A stretch of 64,000 bases of DNA, from assembly GCF_900496995.4 (NCBI RefSeq), contig NW_024470409.1, positions 1 through 64,000 of the forward strand. The letters are read 5' to 3'. The notes beneath the pieces are model-generated. The model was not told the origin of the DNA, searched no databases, and saw nothing but the letters and a program-made list of their open reading frames with translations. This stretch comes from Aquila chrysaetos chrysaetos. Lineage: Eukaryota > Chordata > Aves > Accipitriformes > Accipitridae. This document shows positions 34,310 to 46,495 of the stretch, piece by piece (position 1 is the stretch's first letter; every line of letters begins with the position of its first letter). The position numbers and the translations under genes are program-made.

Positions 34310-35537
34310 TCTCTCCCTCGCCCACCTCCCTTTGTGCCTTCCTACTACAAGCCGTTGCTCCTGCAGCATTGCAGCTCTCCCTGCGTAGACTTGAATCTTC
34401 TTTGTACATCTTGGGGGATTTTGTCTATCCCCAGTCAGGCTGCCAGCATTTCCTCCAGCACAGCTAGAAGAGGCGGAGTTTCTAAGTGCAGGTGTGGTCT
34501 GTTTCCTCACACCTCACTCTCTGTCTCTCTAGGCATGCATGCAGAAACAGTACACAGGAGGATCTGCGTTATCTGCAAAAGAGATGCGTAGAGTCTTGCC
34601 CCCCCTGTCACGACCACTGCTCACAACACGTCTCCCATCCTTTGCCACGTGCCATCTGTGGCCTCCGCTCTCCCCAAAGGATAGCTCCCGGTTTTGCCGG
34701 AGGGTCGGGACTCCCCCTTTTTCCCCCTCCAGCGCTGACAGGCCCAGCAACCCACTGCCCTGCTCCTCTCCAGCCCGACACACGTGTGTCACCAGCCTCT
34801 GCCAGTCCCACCAAGGCTGCCGGGAAAGCCTGGACCGTGTCACGCTCTCCACTCAACAAGGTGCCCAGGGAGCTCCCAGGAAGCGGGAGCTGAATCTTGC
34901 CAGCTCGTGTGCTCTCCTCCCTCAGCAGCTCCAAGCTGCCTCCAAACCTCAGCCCAAAGGGTGGAACAAAACACTCTGAGGGCTGCCTGGGACGCCACGC
35001 CTCTGCCCCAGGGAGCCTTTCTACTCACATTGCCTTGTGGTTCAAGTACTTGCTCAGCCAAACTAAGGGAACCAAGCAGCCACCTCTGCTGGGCCCCAGG
35101 CTCCCCAGTGCCAGAACCAGGTTTTCCAGCACTGGGAGCCTCCAGCTGGTACAGCCAGGCCACAGCTCGACCTTCCAAAATCCTCTTGGTCACAAGGGCC
35201 CTGAACATCCTCACAGGCACTCGTGCCCGCTTGTAAACTGCCGCCTCTTGTCAGAGTCCAGGCCAGGCTGCCCAAGGGGAGCCGCGCACCGGAGATAGGC
35301 AGGCAGGAACCTGCTGGCAGTTCCCAGAACTGGAACTGCAGTGCTCAGGCAGAAGGAGACTAAGGAGGCGGCCAGGGACGCAACCCTCACAGCCACACCC
35401 AGCAGGGCAAAAGGCTCCCTGGTGAACTTCTCTGCCCACCCAGCGCACAGACAGAGGCAGGGCAGCATCTTTGTCACAGCACACGTTCATCCCGAGCAGT
35501 GCCGCTTTCCTCCTGCGTGGTGACACCAATCCCAATC

Positions 35538-36633
35538 CTTACCTCGCCCTCTCCATCCAGCACTTCTCGGGACACTCAGCTCTACTTCCTTCTTCCCAGG
35601 GCTTTCTGCCCACATGGTAACTCTGTCTTACCCGAGAGAAGGCCACTGGGCTGAAGCCACCACTCCTGACGCAGGTTGTATTTTGTATGGAGGAGGGGAA
35701 GGCAGCACACTGGGAAGGGTCGAAAGATTGTCAACGACGTCCCACAGGGAACAGCTGTCCGTACCACATAATCGATCAGCCATGCATTTTAGTGACGATC
35801 CCCCAACCGAATAGCTCGTCCTCTTCACGACTTCTCCATGCCTTTTCACGTCATAACTACCCACTTGCCATCCCCACAAAGTGTAGGGGCTGCCATGGAA
35901 AACTCAGAGCAAATGCCAGTGATTTTGACCAGAGAGTCCTGTCTCTGTAGAGCAGCTGGCAAGCACCTTCACAGCTCTCTTGCCTTGTGAGCAGCCCGTT
36001 ATAGTGGGATGGTCTTTGCTCACCAAGTCGTCCCACTGACGGTGGTCTGAAGTGCCCACAGAGCGCCACTGCTGACAACCAAGTCCCAAGGAAGCCCCAA
36101 CTGGGTTGCACTACCTTGCACCTCCAGAGCAGCCGCCTCTTCACCACGGAAGCCATGTACACTGTGATCAAGGCAATCACACACACCGCCTGCAAATTAC
36201 TTGTTTCATCAGAGTAATTCCACATAGGTTTCTTACACATGGGCATTGTCTCAAGAAAAGCCAAGCGATCCCTGCAGATGGAGAACAGCTCAAGAACGAC
36301 ATCCATCAAAAGAGCTCCACAGCTTCCCTTGCCCCGCATTGCCTTCCCTTGATTGACTTTTCCTTGCTTTGCCTTCCTTCCCTTCCCTTCCCCTCCCTTC
36401 CCTTCCCTTTTCTTCTCTGCATGTTTCCCATCCTGCGTGTAGATCCTTCTTCACTGTCAGTGCAATCCCTCCTTCTCCATCCCACCTGCCCAGCTGCCGA
36501 AAGGAACTTGCCTCAATTGCACGCTCCCTGTCCTTCCACCGTCCTTGTACATCCTGGCGAATACCACTCTGTTTCCCAACTTTCTTCCTGCTTCCTTCAC
36601 CTTCTGCTTTTCCAGGCGCCAGATCAGTCAGTT
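35538..36633. other. Unit-specific spacer, second copy
   Basis: Direct copy of 29928-31024 with a (CCTT)n repeat at about 36364-36410. A three-base-scale difference near 36030 (caagtcgtcccac versus caagtcagtcccac) shifts the minus-strand open frame, arguing against a conserved gene here. Confidence 0.5.
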
Positions 36634-37255
36634 GAGCAGAGGCAGTACCAATACTGTTGAAGACGGACACCCCTCTGTCCCGCGAGAGGCTGGTAGTGGG
36701 CTGGGTGAAGATCAGGGACCATGGCCCAAAGAAGAGCACAACCACAGCAAAGTGGCAAGTGCCTTGCGTCTCTCTTCTCCTATCTGCCGCCAGGTGGAGA
36801 GCTGAATCACCCCACAGGAGCCCAACAAGGCCAGGTAGCACACCAGGGTGTTGGTGCCACCTGTGGAGACAAGGAGCACACCAGTCCAGCAGCTCTCAGC
36901 ACAGGCCAGCACCTCTCAGAAGAAGCAGTCAATGACAGTGGGGCTGCGGCTGGGCAAACAAAAGTGAGTGCCACTGGTGCCGACAAGGGGAGAGTGGCCC
37001 CAGCCCTCAGGCCTGCTACTGCAACGGCACAGACCTTCTGGCGTGACTCTCTGGATCCCCGGGGCTGGCACATGGCCACAGATCGGTCGTCGGCCACGAC
37101 TGCCAGCAGGAAGATCTCAGCGCAGGCACGCTGGTGGAGCAAGAAGAGCCGGGCCACGCAGCTGACAAAGGAGCTTATCTTCTCCACAGGTAGGATGTCC
37201 AGTGGCGTTTTCAGCATCATGACCAACGAGTGGCCGGTCACCGAGGCCCAGAAAC
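36634..37255 (-). pseudogene. Olfactory receptor pseudogene, unit 2
   Basis: Third copy of the co-amplified OR pseudogene, with VVADDRSVAMCQP. Differs from unit 1 by scattered substitutions (for example GSRESRQK versus GSTESRQK). Truncated at both ends like the others. Confidence 0.85.
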
Positions 37256-37256
37256 T

Positions 37257-37360
37257 CAGAATCGTTGAGGTTGGAAGGCACCTCCAACCCTCCTGCTGCG
37301 AGCAGGGTCAACCAGAGCAGGTGGATCAGGACACTGCCCCGTGTTTGGTCTGAACGTCTG
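37257..37360 (-). mobile_element. CR1: CR1 LINE 3' fragment, unit 2
   Basis: As at 31650-31770, but with an internal deletion of about 16 bases (ggcacctccaaccctcc where unit 1 has extra 'tggagatggtcgggtc'). Confidence 0.85.
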
Positions 37361-38195
37361 CAAGGAAAGAGAGGCCACAAGCTGCCTGGGCAACATCTCC
37401 TGGGCTTGGCCACCCTCACAGGAGAAGAGTTTTTCCTCATGCCTATGCGGCATTTCCTTTCACGCTGCTCCAGTATGCACACAGGGGCAAGCGAGCAAGC
37501 ACCCCTACCTACACACGAGCACCTGTGGACTCGCCCGAGGACACACGGGGAAGGCCCTTGCCAGGGCAGGGCTGCAGCACCCTTGGGCAGGACAAGGCCC
37601 CACACACACTGATGCTGTTGGTGTTGGTAGGGGACGGCCAGAGGGAGCCCAGAGAGCAGAGAAGGCCCCACAGGCACACCAAGGCCTCCCCAGAGCAGCC
37701 TTAGGAGGCAAGGTGTCGAAAGCAGCAGTGCTGACCACCCGCCTGCGGAGACAACGGCCAGTGACCATCAGAGAGAGCTTGGAGGGTGGGAGAAAGGGGA
37801 GGCGGCACACCGTCCTGCTTGCGAGCCCTTTGGCATGCGGGCAAGGATTGCAGGGCTGGGAGCAGCAGGGCCCTTCCTGCCAATGGGGCTGCAAACGAGT
37901 GCCCCAGGCCAATGTCCCCAGCCTGCACGCGACCCCTCCGGCACTTGGGACTCATCTTCTGCTGGCACCGATGCGCTCCGGTCCCAGAAATCCTTGGGCC
38001 TCCCACCCCAGCACTGAAAAGGAGCCTTCAAGGAGGAGCAGGTATGGCCAAACAAGGAAATGAAAAGGCAGCTGTGCAGGAAACCAAAACACAGCCCGTA
38101 TCATTAGCTGGGACGTTTTGCATTTCCGATGAGCTTCTCAGAAAATTATTGCTTCCACAGAGGCTTCCTCTGGACCTGGGGCAGTGCAGGACCAG

Positions 38196-38262
38196 TATAA
38201 AAGCCATCCCAGCTCTTCACTCTCTCATCCGTTTTGCTCCCCTTCTTCTCCTTCGGAAGCAA
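38196..38262 (+). promoter_or_regulatory. Core promoter and noncoding exon 1, keratin gene 4
   Basis: TATA box at 38196-38201. Exon 1 ends at 38262, donor GTGAGT at 38263, acceptor at 38567-38568. Confidence 0.85.
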
Positions 38263-38589
38263 GTGAGTTGGAAGCTCTGTCCTGTACCGGGGCTTGGGGC
38301 TGCCTGTGTTGGGAGGGGAAGCGGGGAGAAGGTTTGGCGTGGAGCGGGGCTGGTTCTGGGCTGAGGGGACTCTCGGGCTCTCGGCTGGGAAAGAGCTTTC
38401 CTGGGCCTGGCTCCTTTTGCTCGGTGCCCAGGTGGACAGGCAAAGAGGCCTGTGGACCTCCCTGCACAGTCTCCAGCTCCCCAGGCACCACGTGCCTTGG
38501 CTCCCTCACCGTGGGCGGACAGGCTGCTCCTCACGCGCCCCTGTGCTCCTCCCTGCCCTCTCCCCCAGGTGCACCTCCGGACCCGCGAC

Positions 38590-38895
38590 ATGTCCTGCTA
38601 CAGCCAGTGCCTGCCCTGCCAGCCCTGCGGCCCGACCCCGCTGGCCAACAGCTGCAACGAGCCCTGCGTCAGGCAGTGCCAGAACTCCACCGTCGTCATC
38701 GAGCCCTCCCCCGTGGTGGTGACCCTGCCCGGCCCCATCCTCAGCTCCTTCCCGCAGAACACCGTTGTGGGCTCCTCCACCTCCGCTGCTGTTGGCAGCA
38801 TCCTCAGCTCTCAGGGAGTGCCCATCAACTCCGGGTGCTGTGACCTCTCCTGCATTACCAGCCGCTACTGCGGCAGAACATGCCTCCCCTGCTAA
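38590..38895 (+). CDS. Feather beta-keratin gene 4 (cysteine-rich C-terminus)
   Basis: Intact 101-residue feather keratin whose protein is identical to gene 1: seven head cysteines, core [17 protein letters not shown], tail [20 protein letters not shown]. Exon 2 begins at 38569 with ATG 21 bases in. Last gene of the tandem run, in a truncated unit that still contains its whole promoter and 3' UTR. Identity with the inverted gene 1 rather than with its tandem neighbours suggests gene conversion or that this is the common ancestral form. Confidence 0.97.
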   Translation: MSCYSQCLPCQPCGPTPLANSCNEPCVRQCQNSTVVIEPSPVVVTLPGPILSSFPQNTVVGSSTSAAVGSILSSQGVPINSGCCDLSCITSRYCGRTCLPC

Positions 38896-39315
38896 AGCTG
38901 CCGCAGGCGGACCCACAGAAGGAACCCCAGGAACCCAGAAGACGGTCACGGACTGAGCACGGAGATCCTGGCCAGCGCTTTCACAGGGACTGAGCATCCA
39001 TGGCTCCACCTGCAAAGGAAGGCAGGAAGCGGCGCGCCTGGGCTCTCTGAAAACATGGCCCTTGTCTAACGTGCCTCTTTCTCACTCTCTTCTCTCTCTC
39101 TCTCTTTTCTCTGTTGTCTTCTGCTCCCCTGGGCTGTGATCACCTGCTAAGCCCCATCCCAGGAAGGGCCTGCTGCCGCCCTCCCTCTCAGGGACAGGCG
39201 GGCAGATGCCCGGTGCAAACTCCACCCTGGCCAAGGGGCAAAGACTCCTAGCTACCCCTGGTGCTCCCTGCACCATGGCCGCCACTCAGAGGACCTCCTT
39301 TCCCTCTTTCAACTC

Positions 39316-39321
39316 AATAAA
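39316..39321 (+). terminator. Poly(A) signal AATAAA, keratin gene 4
   Basis: Canonical AATAAA where genes 1-3 have ATTAAA (one substitution: aactcaataaa). Confidence 0.8.
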
Positions 39322-39774
39322 GTTCTGCCGCATCCCAGCCTGGGCCTCTGCGTGGTCCTTCTCTCCCCGGACGCTCCCCCAGCTGCCAGACAGAAAGGCG
39401 TTGCTCTGGGCAGAGCTTGCAGGCACAAAGGAGAGCCAGCGGCATTCCTGGACGAAGGGGAGGGTGAGACACAGGCAGTGGGCTCCTTTCAAGACACTGT
39501 CCCTTGCAGCTGAGGAAGATGTCCCTGGCTCCTGCAGAGCCGCAGCCGTCAGGGCCTGCCTTGCTGCGTCCCTGCACACAGATGCCCTCCTCAGCCTTCG
39601 AGAACGCCCTGCGGATGGATGATGGGGAGCCCAACCGGTGCCCGAGTGAGGAGTCCATCTCCCCAGCCGCACTGGCGGGTGGCGCTGGCACTGGGAGCTG
39701 CTTCTGCATCCAGCCGCACCTGGGAGCTCTCCCTGGCAGGCAGCTCTTGCTTCAGGAGGGCCCCTCTCCCTGTG

Positions 39775-40769
39775 CCTGAGGTTTACATGCCCCAACGTTT
39801 CAGGGTCCTTTCCCAGGAAAAGGCCTATATGGAGCATGCAGCCGAGCAGATCCTCAGGAGTGGAACATACTTTCCCCCTGTAGGAATTGGCTGGGTACTA
39901 TGGTCAGCCAGGAGGTTCAGCCCATTCTGAGCCTCTATACCGGAAGGAATGTCTGCAGTGATGCCACATCTTGTGGTAGGAATATCTTTCCCATGGGCAG
40001 CTGCCCACATCTGCCTGATGGTATTTTACCACGTTGAGCTCTCCACTAGAGCCTTGGAGTCTGGTCCCACTAGAAAATTACATGGCAGGTGGAACCTCAG
40101 GAGGAAGGACAGGAGAATGCTTCCGAGTATCACAGGGTTGCCAGGCAGTATTGTGAACAGGCCCTCCAGACCCAATCACAAAGCTGCACAGCTCCTCCAG
40201 GAACCACAGGTTGAAACCTAGTGTTGCCCAAACTGTTTAGAATCAGGTAATTCATGGGAAACACTGTGGACAGCATTAGATATTATTTCTCTGAATTTGA
40301 ACTTGGCTGTTTAGAGTAATGTCTGTGGCTGCATCAATAACTCAATACCCACAAACCAAACCCACAGCTGCCCAAGTGCTAACACTCTACGTGGTCACCC
40401 ATTAACCATATGAGCTGCGCTCTGCAGTCCTTTGGAATCCAAAAAGTTCTCACTGGAAACACGTGCAGAAATGTGGTCATTTGGGCCATCACTTCACACT
40501 TTATAGACTGTTGGAGCTGGACTGATGGCAGTGAGAAACAGAGATCCCCACAGCAAGTTGAGCCAGCCAGGATCCCATGACTCCTTGCTTCCCCACAGAT
40601 AACACAGCAGATTCAAAACAGTTTTCAGCTGCATCTGGCTTATTTCTACACTTCAGTTGCACTACAGTTCAGTTTCACTGAGGCTCTGTTAAGGTGACTT
40701 GGCTTCCCTATTATTGACAGCATTTACATCTTCTTTTTTGTTAAACTAGAAAAAAAATTCAACTTTCTC
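39775..40769. other. No gene recognised
   Basis: Sequence beyond the array breakpoint. Short open frames only; nothing identified. Confidence 0.4.
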
Positions 40770-41180
40770 CCTCAACTGAAGGTAGTAATTAAAGCACAGG
40801 CACCCATCAGGCATCCATGGTCAACTGGGTGCAAAGCAGGAATTCCTGAATGCACCACTGGGCTCAAAATAGGGGTTCAGGCACACAGGGTCTCACAGAC
40901 CAGACAAGGTTCCCCTTACGCTCCTCCAGCCATGGTGGGGAAGAGCCACTATTTCTCTTCATCACTACAGGTACTGGGTACCTTCTTACCATGCCGAGAC
41001 ATCAAGGCTTCGCCTCCTTCCCACCAAGACCTGCAGCACCAGCACCTGGATGAATCAACAGTGCCCATGCAGCTCCAGCTCTTCACCCTGCCCATGTTCC
41101 CCAGGATTCCACACTCCCTCCTGGACCAACAGGCAGTCACCTAGTTCTCGCATGAGTCCTGCCAGAGGGACACAGCGGCA
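40770..41180. repeat. Dispersed low-copy repeat, copy 3
   Basis: Third member of the set at 135-470 and 2645-2993: 'caccactgggctcaaaatag', 'ggttcaggcacacagggtc', 'ctcctccagcc', 'ggtaccttctta' and 'ccagagggacac'. Family unknown. Confidence 0.45.
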
Positions 41181-41489
41181 TGGGACACTCCTGCTGTTTG
41201 CTGAGCCTTTTGACTGCTCTTTTTTTCAATTTTAAGTAGATTGTCACAGGGGTTTTAAAATACACTAGGAAACATCTGTGTGCAGTTGTAGGGCAACTTG
41301 TTGGGATCATGGAGACATGATGGGATGGCTTGCTTGACTGCAATGTTGCACTACGGGGATATAGGCCCAGAAGACAAGGAGGTGGAGTGGCTCTTTCTGT
41401 GAGACAGCAGCTGGAGTGCATGGAGCTCTGCCTGCAGATGGATAAGGAACCAAGTGCTTATTAAAAAGCAGACCAGTACTAGTGACATT

Positions 41490-42440
41490 GTAGCGTGTGT
41501 CTGCTATAGGCCACCTGAACAGCAAGAACAAGTGGATGAGGCCCTCTACAGACAGCTAGAAGTAGCCTCACATTCACAGGCCCTGGTCTTCATGGGTGAC
41601 TTCAACCACCCCAATATCTGCTGAAGGAACAACACAATAGGGCACAAACAATCCAGGAGGTTCATGGAGGGCACTGACGACAACTTCCTGACCCAAGTGA
41701 TAGAACAGCCAATGAGAAGAGGTGCTCTACTGGACCTCCCACTCACTAATAAGGAAGGGCTTGTTGGGGATGTGAACGTTAAAAGCAGCCTTGGATGCAG
41801 TGACCTTGAAATGGTGGCACTCAGGATCCTGTGAAGAGGGAGCAAGGCAAAAAAAAGGAAGAAGAAAGCCCCGGACTTCAAGAGAGCAGATTTTGGCCTT
41901 TCAGAGATCTGCTTGGAAAAGGCCCATAGGATAAGGCCCTGGAGGGACGAGGGTGATGAAGAAGTTGATTAATATTCAAGGATCATCTTCTGCAAGCTCA
42001 AAAGCAGTCTATCCCAAGTACATAAGTGGCAAAAGAAAGACTAGGGAAAATGTTGGCCAGCTGCTGAATGGGTCAGAGGCCCTGGTGACACAGGACATGA
42101 ATTTTCTCTCTGTCTCAGTCTTTACTTGCAAGACCAGTCTTAAGGAATCCCAGGCCCCACAGACCAGGGGGAAAGTCTAGAGCAAGGAAGCCATATCCTT
42201 AGTAGACAAGGATCAGGTTAGACAATACTTAAGCAAACTGGATGTACGTAAGTCTGTGGGCCCTGTTGGGACATACCCATGAGGGCTGAGGGAGTTGGCT
42301 GATGTCATTGTGAGGCCACTCTCAATAATCTTTGAATTATCATAGTGATTGGGAGAGGTGCCTGAGGACTGGAAGAAAGTGACACTCTCATCTTGAAAAA
42401 GGCCAAGAAGGAGGGAGGGAAGGGGGTCCAGAATCCCATG
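41490..42440 (+). mobile_element. CR1: CR1 LINE ORF2 fragment (endonuclease to early RT)
   Basis: Plus-strand translation gives CVCYRPPEQQEQVDEALYRQ, then LVFMGDFNHPNIC of the CR1 endonuclease and RRGALLDLPLTNKEGLVGDV. After stops and frame changes come QVRQYLSKLDVRKSVGP and LRELADVIV-RPLSIIFE, EVPEDWKKV of the start of the reverse transcriptase. Truncated at both ends and inactive. Confidence 0.85.
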
Positions 42441-43648
42441 GAAAGAAAGGGCTGTTCCTGGCATGGTGTTCCAGTGGAGTCCTCACCTGCCTAGCTAGAA
42501 ACACCTGCTCTTCTGCACATGCCTGCTTGGCCATTGGGGATTTCATGAGGTTTGCCCTACTGGAGTTTTACACCTTCCCCTGGGACCCCCAGTTTTCTGG
42601 AGACAGTACTACTTTTGGGGGGAATAGAGGTCCTCACTATTTCTGCCAGTTGCCACCTTCCAGTGGTGTCTGCAAATACTGTTCTGCATCATCCCATGGA
42701 GGCTAGCTGTGTCCTGTTCTGGTAGGACAACCTTCAACCACAGCAAGGAACCTGTCTCCAGCAGGGTCTTTAGGACTGCCACAAACCCAGAGATGACGAG
42801 GACATCTTATTCCATGGGTGAAATAATGAGAGGTTGGCAGAGGAAAGATAAGGGATACCTCATCTGGGAGCGCATGGGGTACTCATTGGTGTGCTCCACT
42901 GAGTGGTATGGATGGCACAGCCCTGGGCCAGGAAAGGGATGTGAAGGGATGGGTTGATGGGGAATTGGGGAAGCCCCCAGCTTTTAGGACCACATCCAGG
43001 ACGACTACATGCACCAGCCACTGCAATGATAAGCTCTGATCATTTCACTTCATTCTAAATTCCAGTTTTCTCTCAAAAAGCTCCAAAAAATCATAATCAT
43101 AGTCTTTCTCCCCCCTCCCCACAGTAAGGTCTGGAGCATTAAGGCTTCAGAATCTCTTAGATGTCCCCACTCCACAGAAGTTATGCACTTCTTCATCATT
43201 CAAAGAGTATCCCTGAATATGTGAAGGGTCCCAAAGCTGATGGAACCTTGCCAGCCAATGAACTCCTCTCCTTAGAGTCCACTCCAGAGCTGGTTGCAGC
43301 CTGTCCTCCCACAGTCTCCTGAGATGGACAGGAGAAGGAATGTGCCCAAGCCAGGGAGTGAGATAAGGGCTGTGAGAAAAGAGGGAGTGTGGCAGGGGGG
43401 AGGGAGTGGGGTGTGAAGTTATGACTGGGTTTTGGAGAGGAGAAGTTATCCAAACACCCTGACTGGCAGAAAGACATTAAGTTCCAAAAAGCAAGGGACA
43501 TGTCTGAGGGAACTTTTCCAGCACCCCCCTCAACCTACAACCACTCCCTGTAAGACACAGCAACTCATCTGTGACTGTGGTAGTGCCACAGCTCTCAAAA
43601 ACAGTGAGTACCCTGCAAGGAGGGACGGGGGAAACAGCAGGGGCCGAG
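42441..43648. other. No gene recognised
   Basis: Intergenic sequence between the CR1 copy and a solo LTR; no supported feature. Confidence 0.4.
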
Positions 43649-44143
43649 TGTTACGGAGGCACGCACACTCAAATCCAACAGGTGTTAAAGCTTAGATTTA
43701 TTCTTCAGTAGAAAGTTAGTTAGAACTCTGATAACAGTAGTGAACTGCAGGCTCAATGGTGTAAGGGGAATTAGTACTACACAGGTGACTTAAGAATCCT
43801 TGAGATTTAAAAGTGATGACTCAAAATGCTCATATCACTCACCTAAAAGCTGAGGGCTCTCTCCCTTGAGGAGTTACCAACTGCAGACCCACTGCTCTAA
43901 GGAGGATTGATTCCAACATGTCCTCCAGCGGGACCCCATTTATACCCTTGTCGAATCTGATCTGTGGTCATTTTAATCCTTATTGGCCAAGAGGGTCACC
44001 TCAGTGTACCTGGCACGTCTCGATTGGCCAGTTCAAATTTCAACCTGCAGCCTCCAGGGTTTAGGGGTTTTTTTCCTCTTCTCCCTGCCTGGAGAAGTTT
44101 CTTTTCTGGCTGGGGGCTGGGGCGGGGGGAGTGTACTGCCACA
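43649..44143 (-). mobile_element. Solo LTR, family B, minus copy
   Basis: Plus-strand text begins TGTTACGG and ends CTGCCACA, flanked by ccgag / ctgag (one mismatch). It is the reverse complement of the LTR at 54986-55508, sharing 'aaatccaacaggtgttaaa', the TATA region near 43935 and 'gtactgccaca'. No internal region: a solo LTR fossil. Confidence 0.85.
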
Positions 44144-46495
44144 CTGAGGTGAGGTGAGCAGGGGAATTTTGGAAGCATGTTGTGAAGCCTCAGAAGTAAC
44201 AAGGAGGAAGCCTTTGGAGTAATTCACCATGAACAGAAGGCACAAATTGTCAGGCTGGTTCTGCTGAAGTCAGTGTGATAACTTCGGGTCCTTTCTTTTT
44301 GGACATGGGAAATGGTTGTCATATGGTCTTCGATGAACAGATCATGTGAATTTTGGGAAACTTCCCTGGCACTGGTGGAGTTTGCCAACATATAAACCAT
44401 ATAAGGAACAGAGGTTTCAGACTGGTATTTCTGTATTTGAATTTACTGTATACAGCTAAAGCTATTAAATCTCACAGTGCTCTTCCATAAAGGTTAGTGG
44501 TGAACTGAAAGGAAATGCACCATTTGCAGGAGCTGCAGTGAGTATCTCATCTTTTCCTCTTCATTTCCTATCGGTCTAGCTCATCTAACTTTTCTTTTCA
44601 ACATTAGTGGGTATAATTATATCAGGTTTCTGTTATGGAGAATAAAGATGAAAGCACCATATTCTTACTGTTTTTCAGTGGGTGCATGAAAAAAATTCTT
44701 ATAACTTACTCTTGAAAAGTGCCAGTTTGTCACTTATATGGTCAGTCAGCCTGCAACTGTTTCAGTTCTGCTTCTTAATTTGTTAAGTGCAAAGAAAAGT
44801 ATTTTCTTTGATTACATCTGCAAATAAGATATTAATGTCAATTCAGTGATATGAAAATTACTCCCTCACTGTAATTTGCACCTTAGTTATTATGGGTTTC
44901 ATGAACAAGAATATTACAGCTGCTCAGTGTGTTGTGTATTTCTAATTTTTAAATATTTTTTTTTAATTAACCAAACTAAAAAAAACCCCACCAACATGAG
45001 AAAAAAAAAAAGATTATCTGTGCCCAGCTTTTATTTACCTTGGCATATGTATTAATTCTGGACCGAAGATGAAAATGCTGCTGCTGGCCCAGCACTCTTC
45101 TGCAATGACATTTCACCAGAGAGAAATTATAAGTGGCTGGGATGAAAACGAAAGAGGAAAAAAAAAATGCTTACTTTTTGGAATGGCATAGAGAAGGGTT
45201 TAATACCTTCTTCAGCTTTCTTAAGATAAAAACTGAACAACAGCATGTATTTAGGAGGATCTTTTTTGCTGTTGTTGAAATAAGATCCTTAATTTTTTTA
45301 ATGAGAACTCCAGATCACGTGTGTTAACATCAGAGAAATGTATATCCCAAGGCCTGATGCAATTCCTGTTACAGGTGAAGGAAAATCCTCCCACTGCAGT
45401 AAACAAGAGATGGAACAAGACTCTATTGTTTAAATGTCTACCCGGAAACCCAGAAACCACCACTGCCAGTGGTCCCATTAGAATGAGGTATGTGAGAGAG
45501 TGGTATAAGATTTTTTGTAAGCATCACTTTCCACTGCAGTTCTATGTAGTTTGTTGGTTTTTTTTTAACCACTGGGATTTTAAAAATGTGTTTCCAGCCC
45601 CACATCCTTAAAAGACCTTCTCAATGGACATGATTGGCTTATACTTCTGATAAATCAAAAGCACATTGTGTGTATGTGTGTGTAGTGTGTGTAGTGTATA
45701 GTGTGTGCAAGCTCACGTCGTGCTGTGATTGTTCATACATTGTGAATTGGAAGCATCACTACTGAATAAATTTATGCGATAGCAAAATATAATTTCGTAA
45801 GAAAAAGAAGAAAAACCCCTATTGAACTGGAAGGGAATGGAGACAAGCAAGGGCCTAAGAAAAATGATATAGGTAACAAATCTGTGTCCCAAGGATATAA
45901 GGTCACACCTACACTCTTACGTGCAGTACAGTTGAAGTTGCATTGTTTGTGTTGTGATGAGAGGAGTGCTGGGTCTGCTCTCGCACCTCCTAGAGCAGTG
46001 GAGCTACTTCTGCTGGTGATGCAGATCCTGTTAAAGTCAAATGGAAGCTCCCCATGACTTCAATGAGAGCTGGTCAGGTTCTCAAAATAACTTGGGAGAA
46101 TGAACTAGCTCAGCCATCTTTCACCTTCTACCGTCATGTACTTCTTAAGAGACAGGAATCAAACACAGCAGTATACTTGGGACCATGTTCAGACCTCCTT
46201 CTACAGGCAGATAACTTAGGTGCTGTGACCACTCATCTCCATCAGCTGCAGAGACAGCAGGTGGTCTGACTCACTTGCTGCCCTCCTGAAAAGTCATGTC
46301 TAAATTAAGTGCCTGTCATGGGCAGTCTGAACACAGCCTCTCAAACTGCCTTCTTGCTCCAAGGCCTTCCAGTTTTTACTTTGTTTTTTTTTTTTTTTTT
46401 TTAAACACAGATTCAGACCCTAGGCTGGAAAGAAATCATGCAAAGCTTGTGCAATATCCCCCAACGGGCATCCTGGGGAGGGTCACAGTTGATAC
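44144..46495. other. AT-rich, 3' flank of the LPP-like copy
   Basis: Noticeably more AT-rich than the keratin region. It would correspond to 3' UTR or flank of LPP if the duplication continues. Holds a TG-rich microsatellite (about 45667-45712). No coding signal. Confidence 0.45.

Larger units (their letters stand above)
31861..37453 (+). repeat. Tandem unit 2 of the keratin array (5.6 kb)
   Basis: Near-identical direct repeat of 26259-31860. Differences visible by eye include an approximately 10-base insertion (aagcccacac region, about 32305) upstream of gene 3 and a 12-base coding deletion in gene 3. Confidence 0.95.
37454..39774 (+). repeat. Tandem unit 3 of the keratin array (partial)
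   Basis: Direct repeat of the first 2.3 kb of units 1 and 2. Identity stops at 39774 (ccctctccctgtg), immediately before the position of the (GGT)n microsatellite in the other units, and unrelated sequence follows. Confidence 0.95.

Noticed and set aside
38184-38843. 219-codon frame through exon 1, intron and keratin exon
   Set aside because: Out of frame with the keratin and passes through the intron with clear splice sites.
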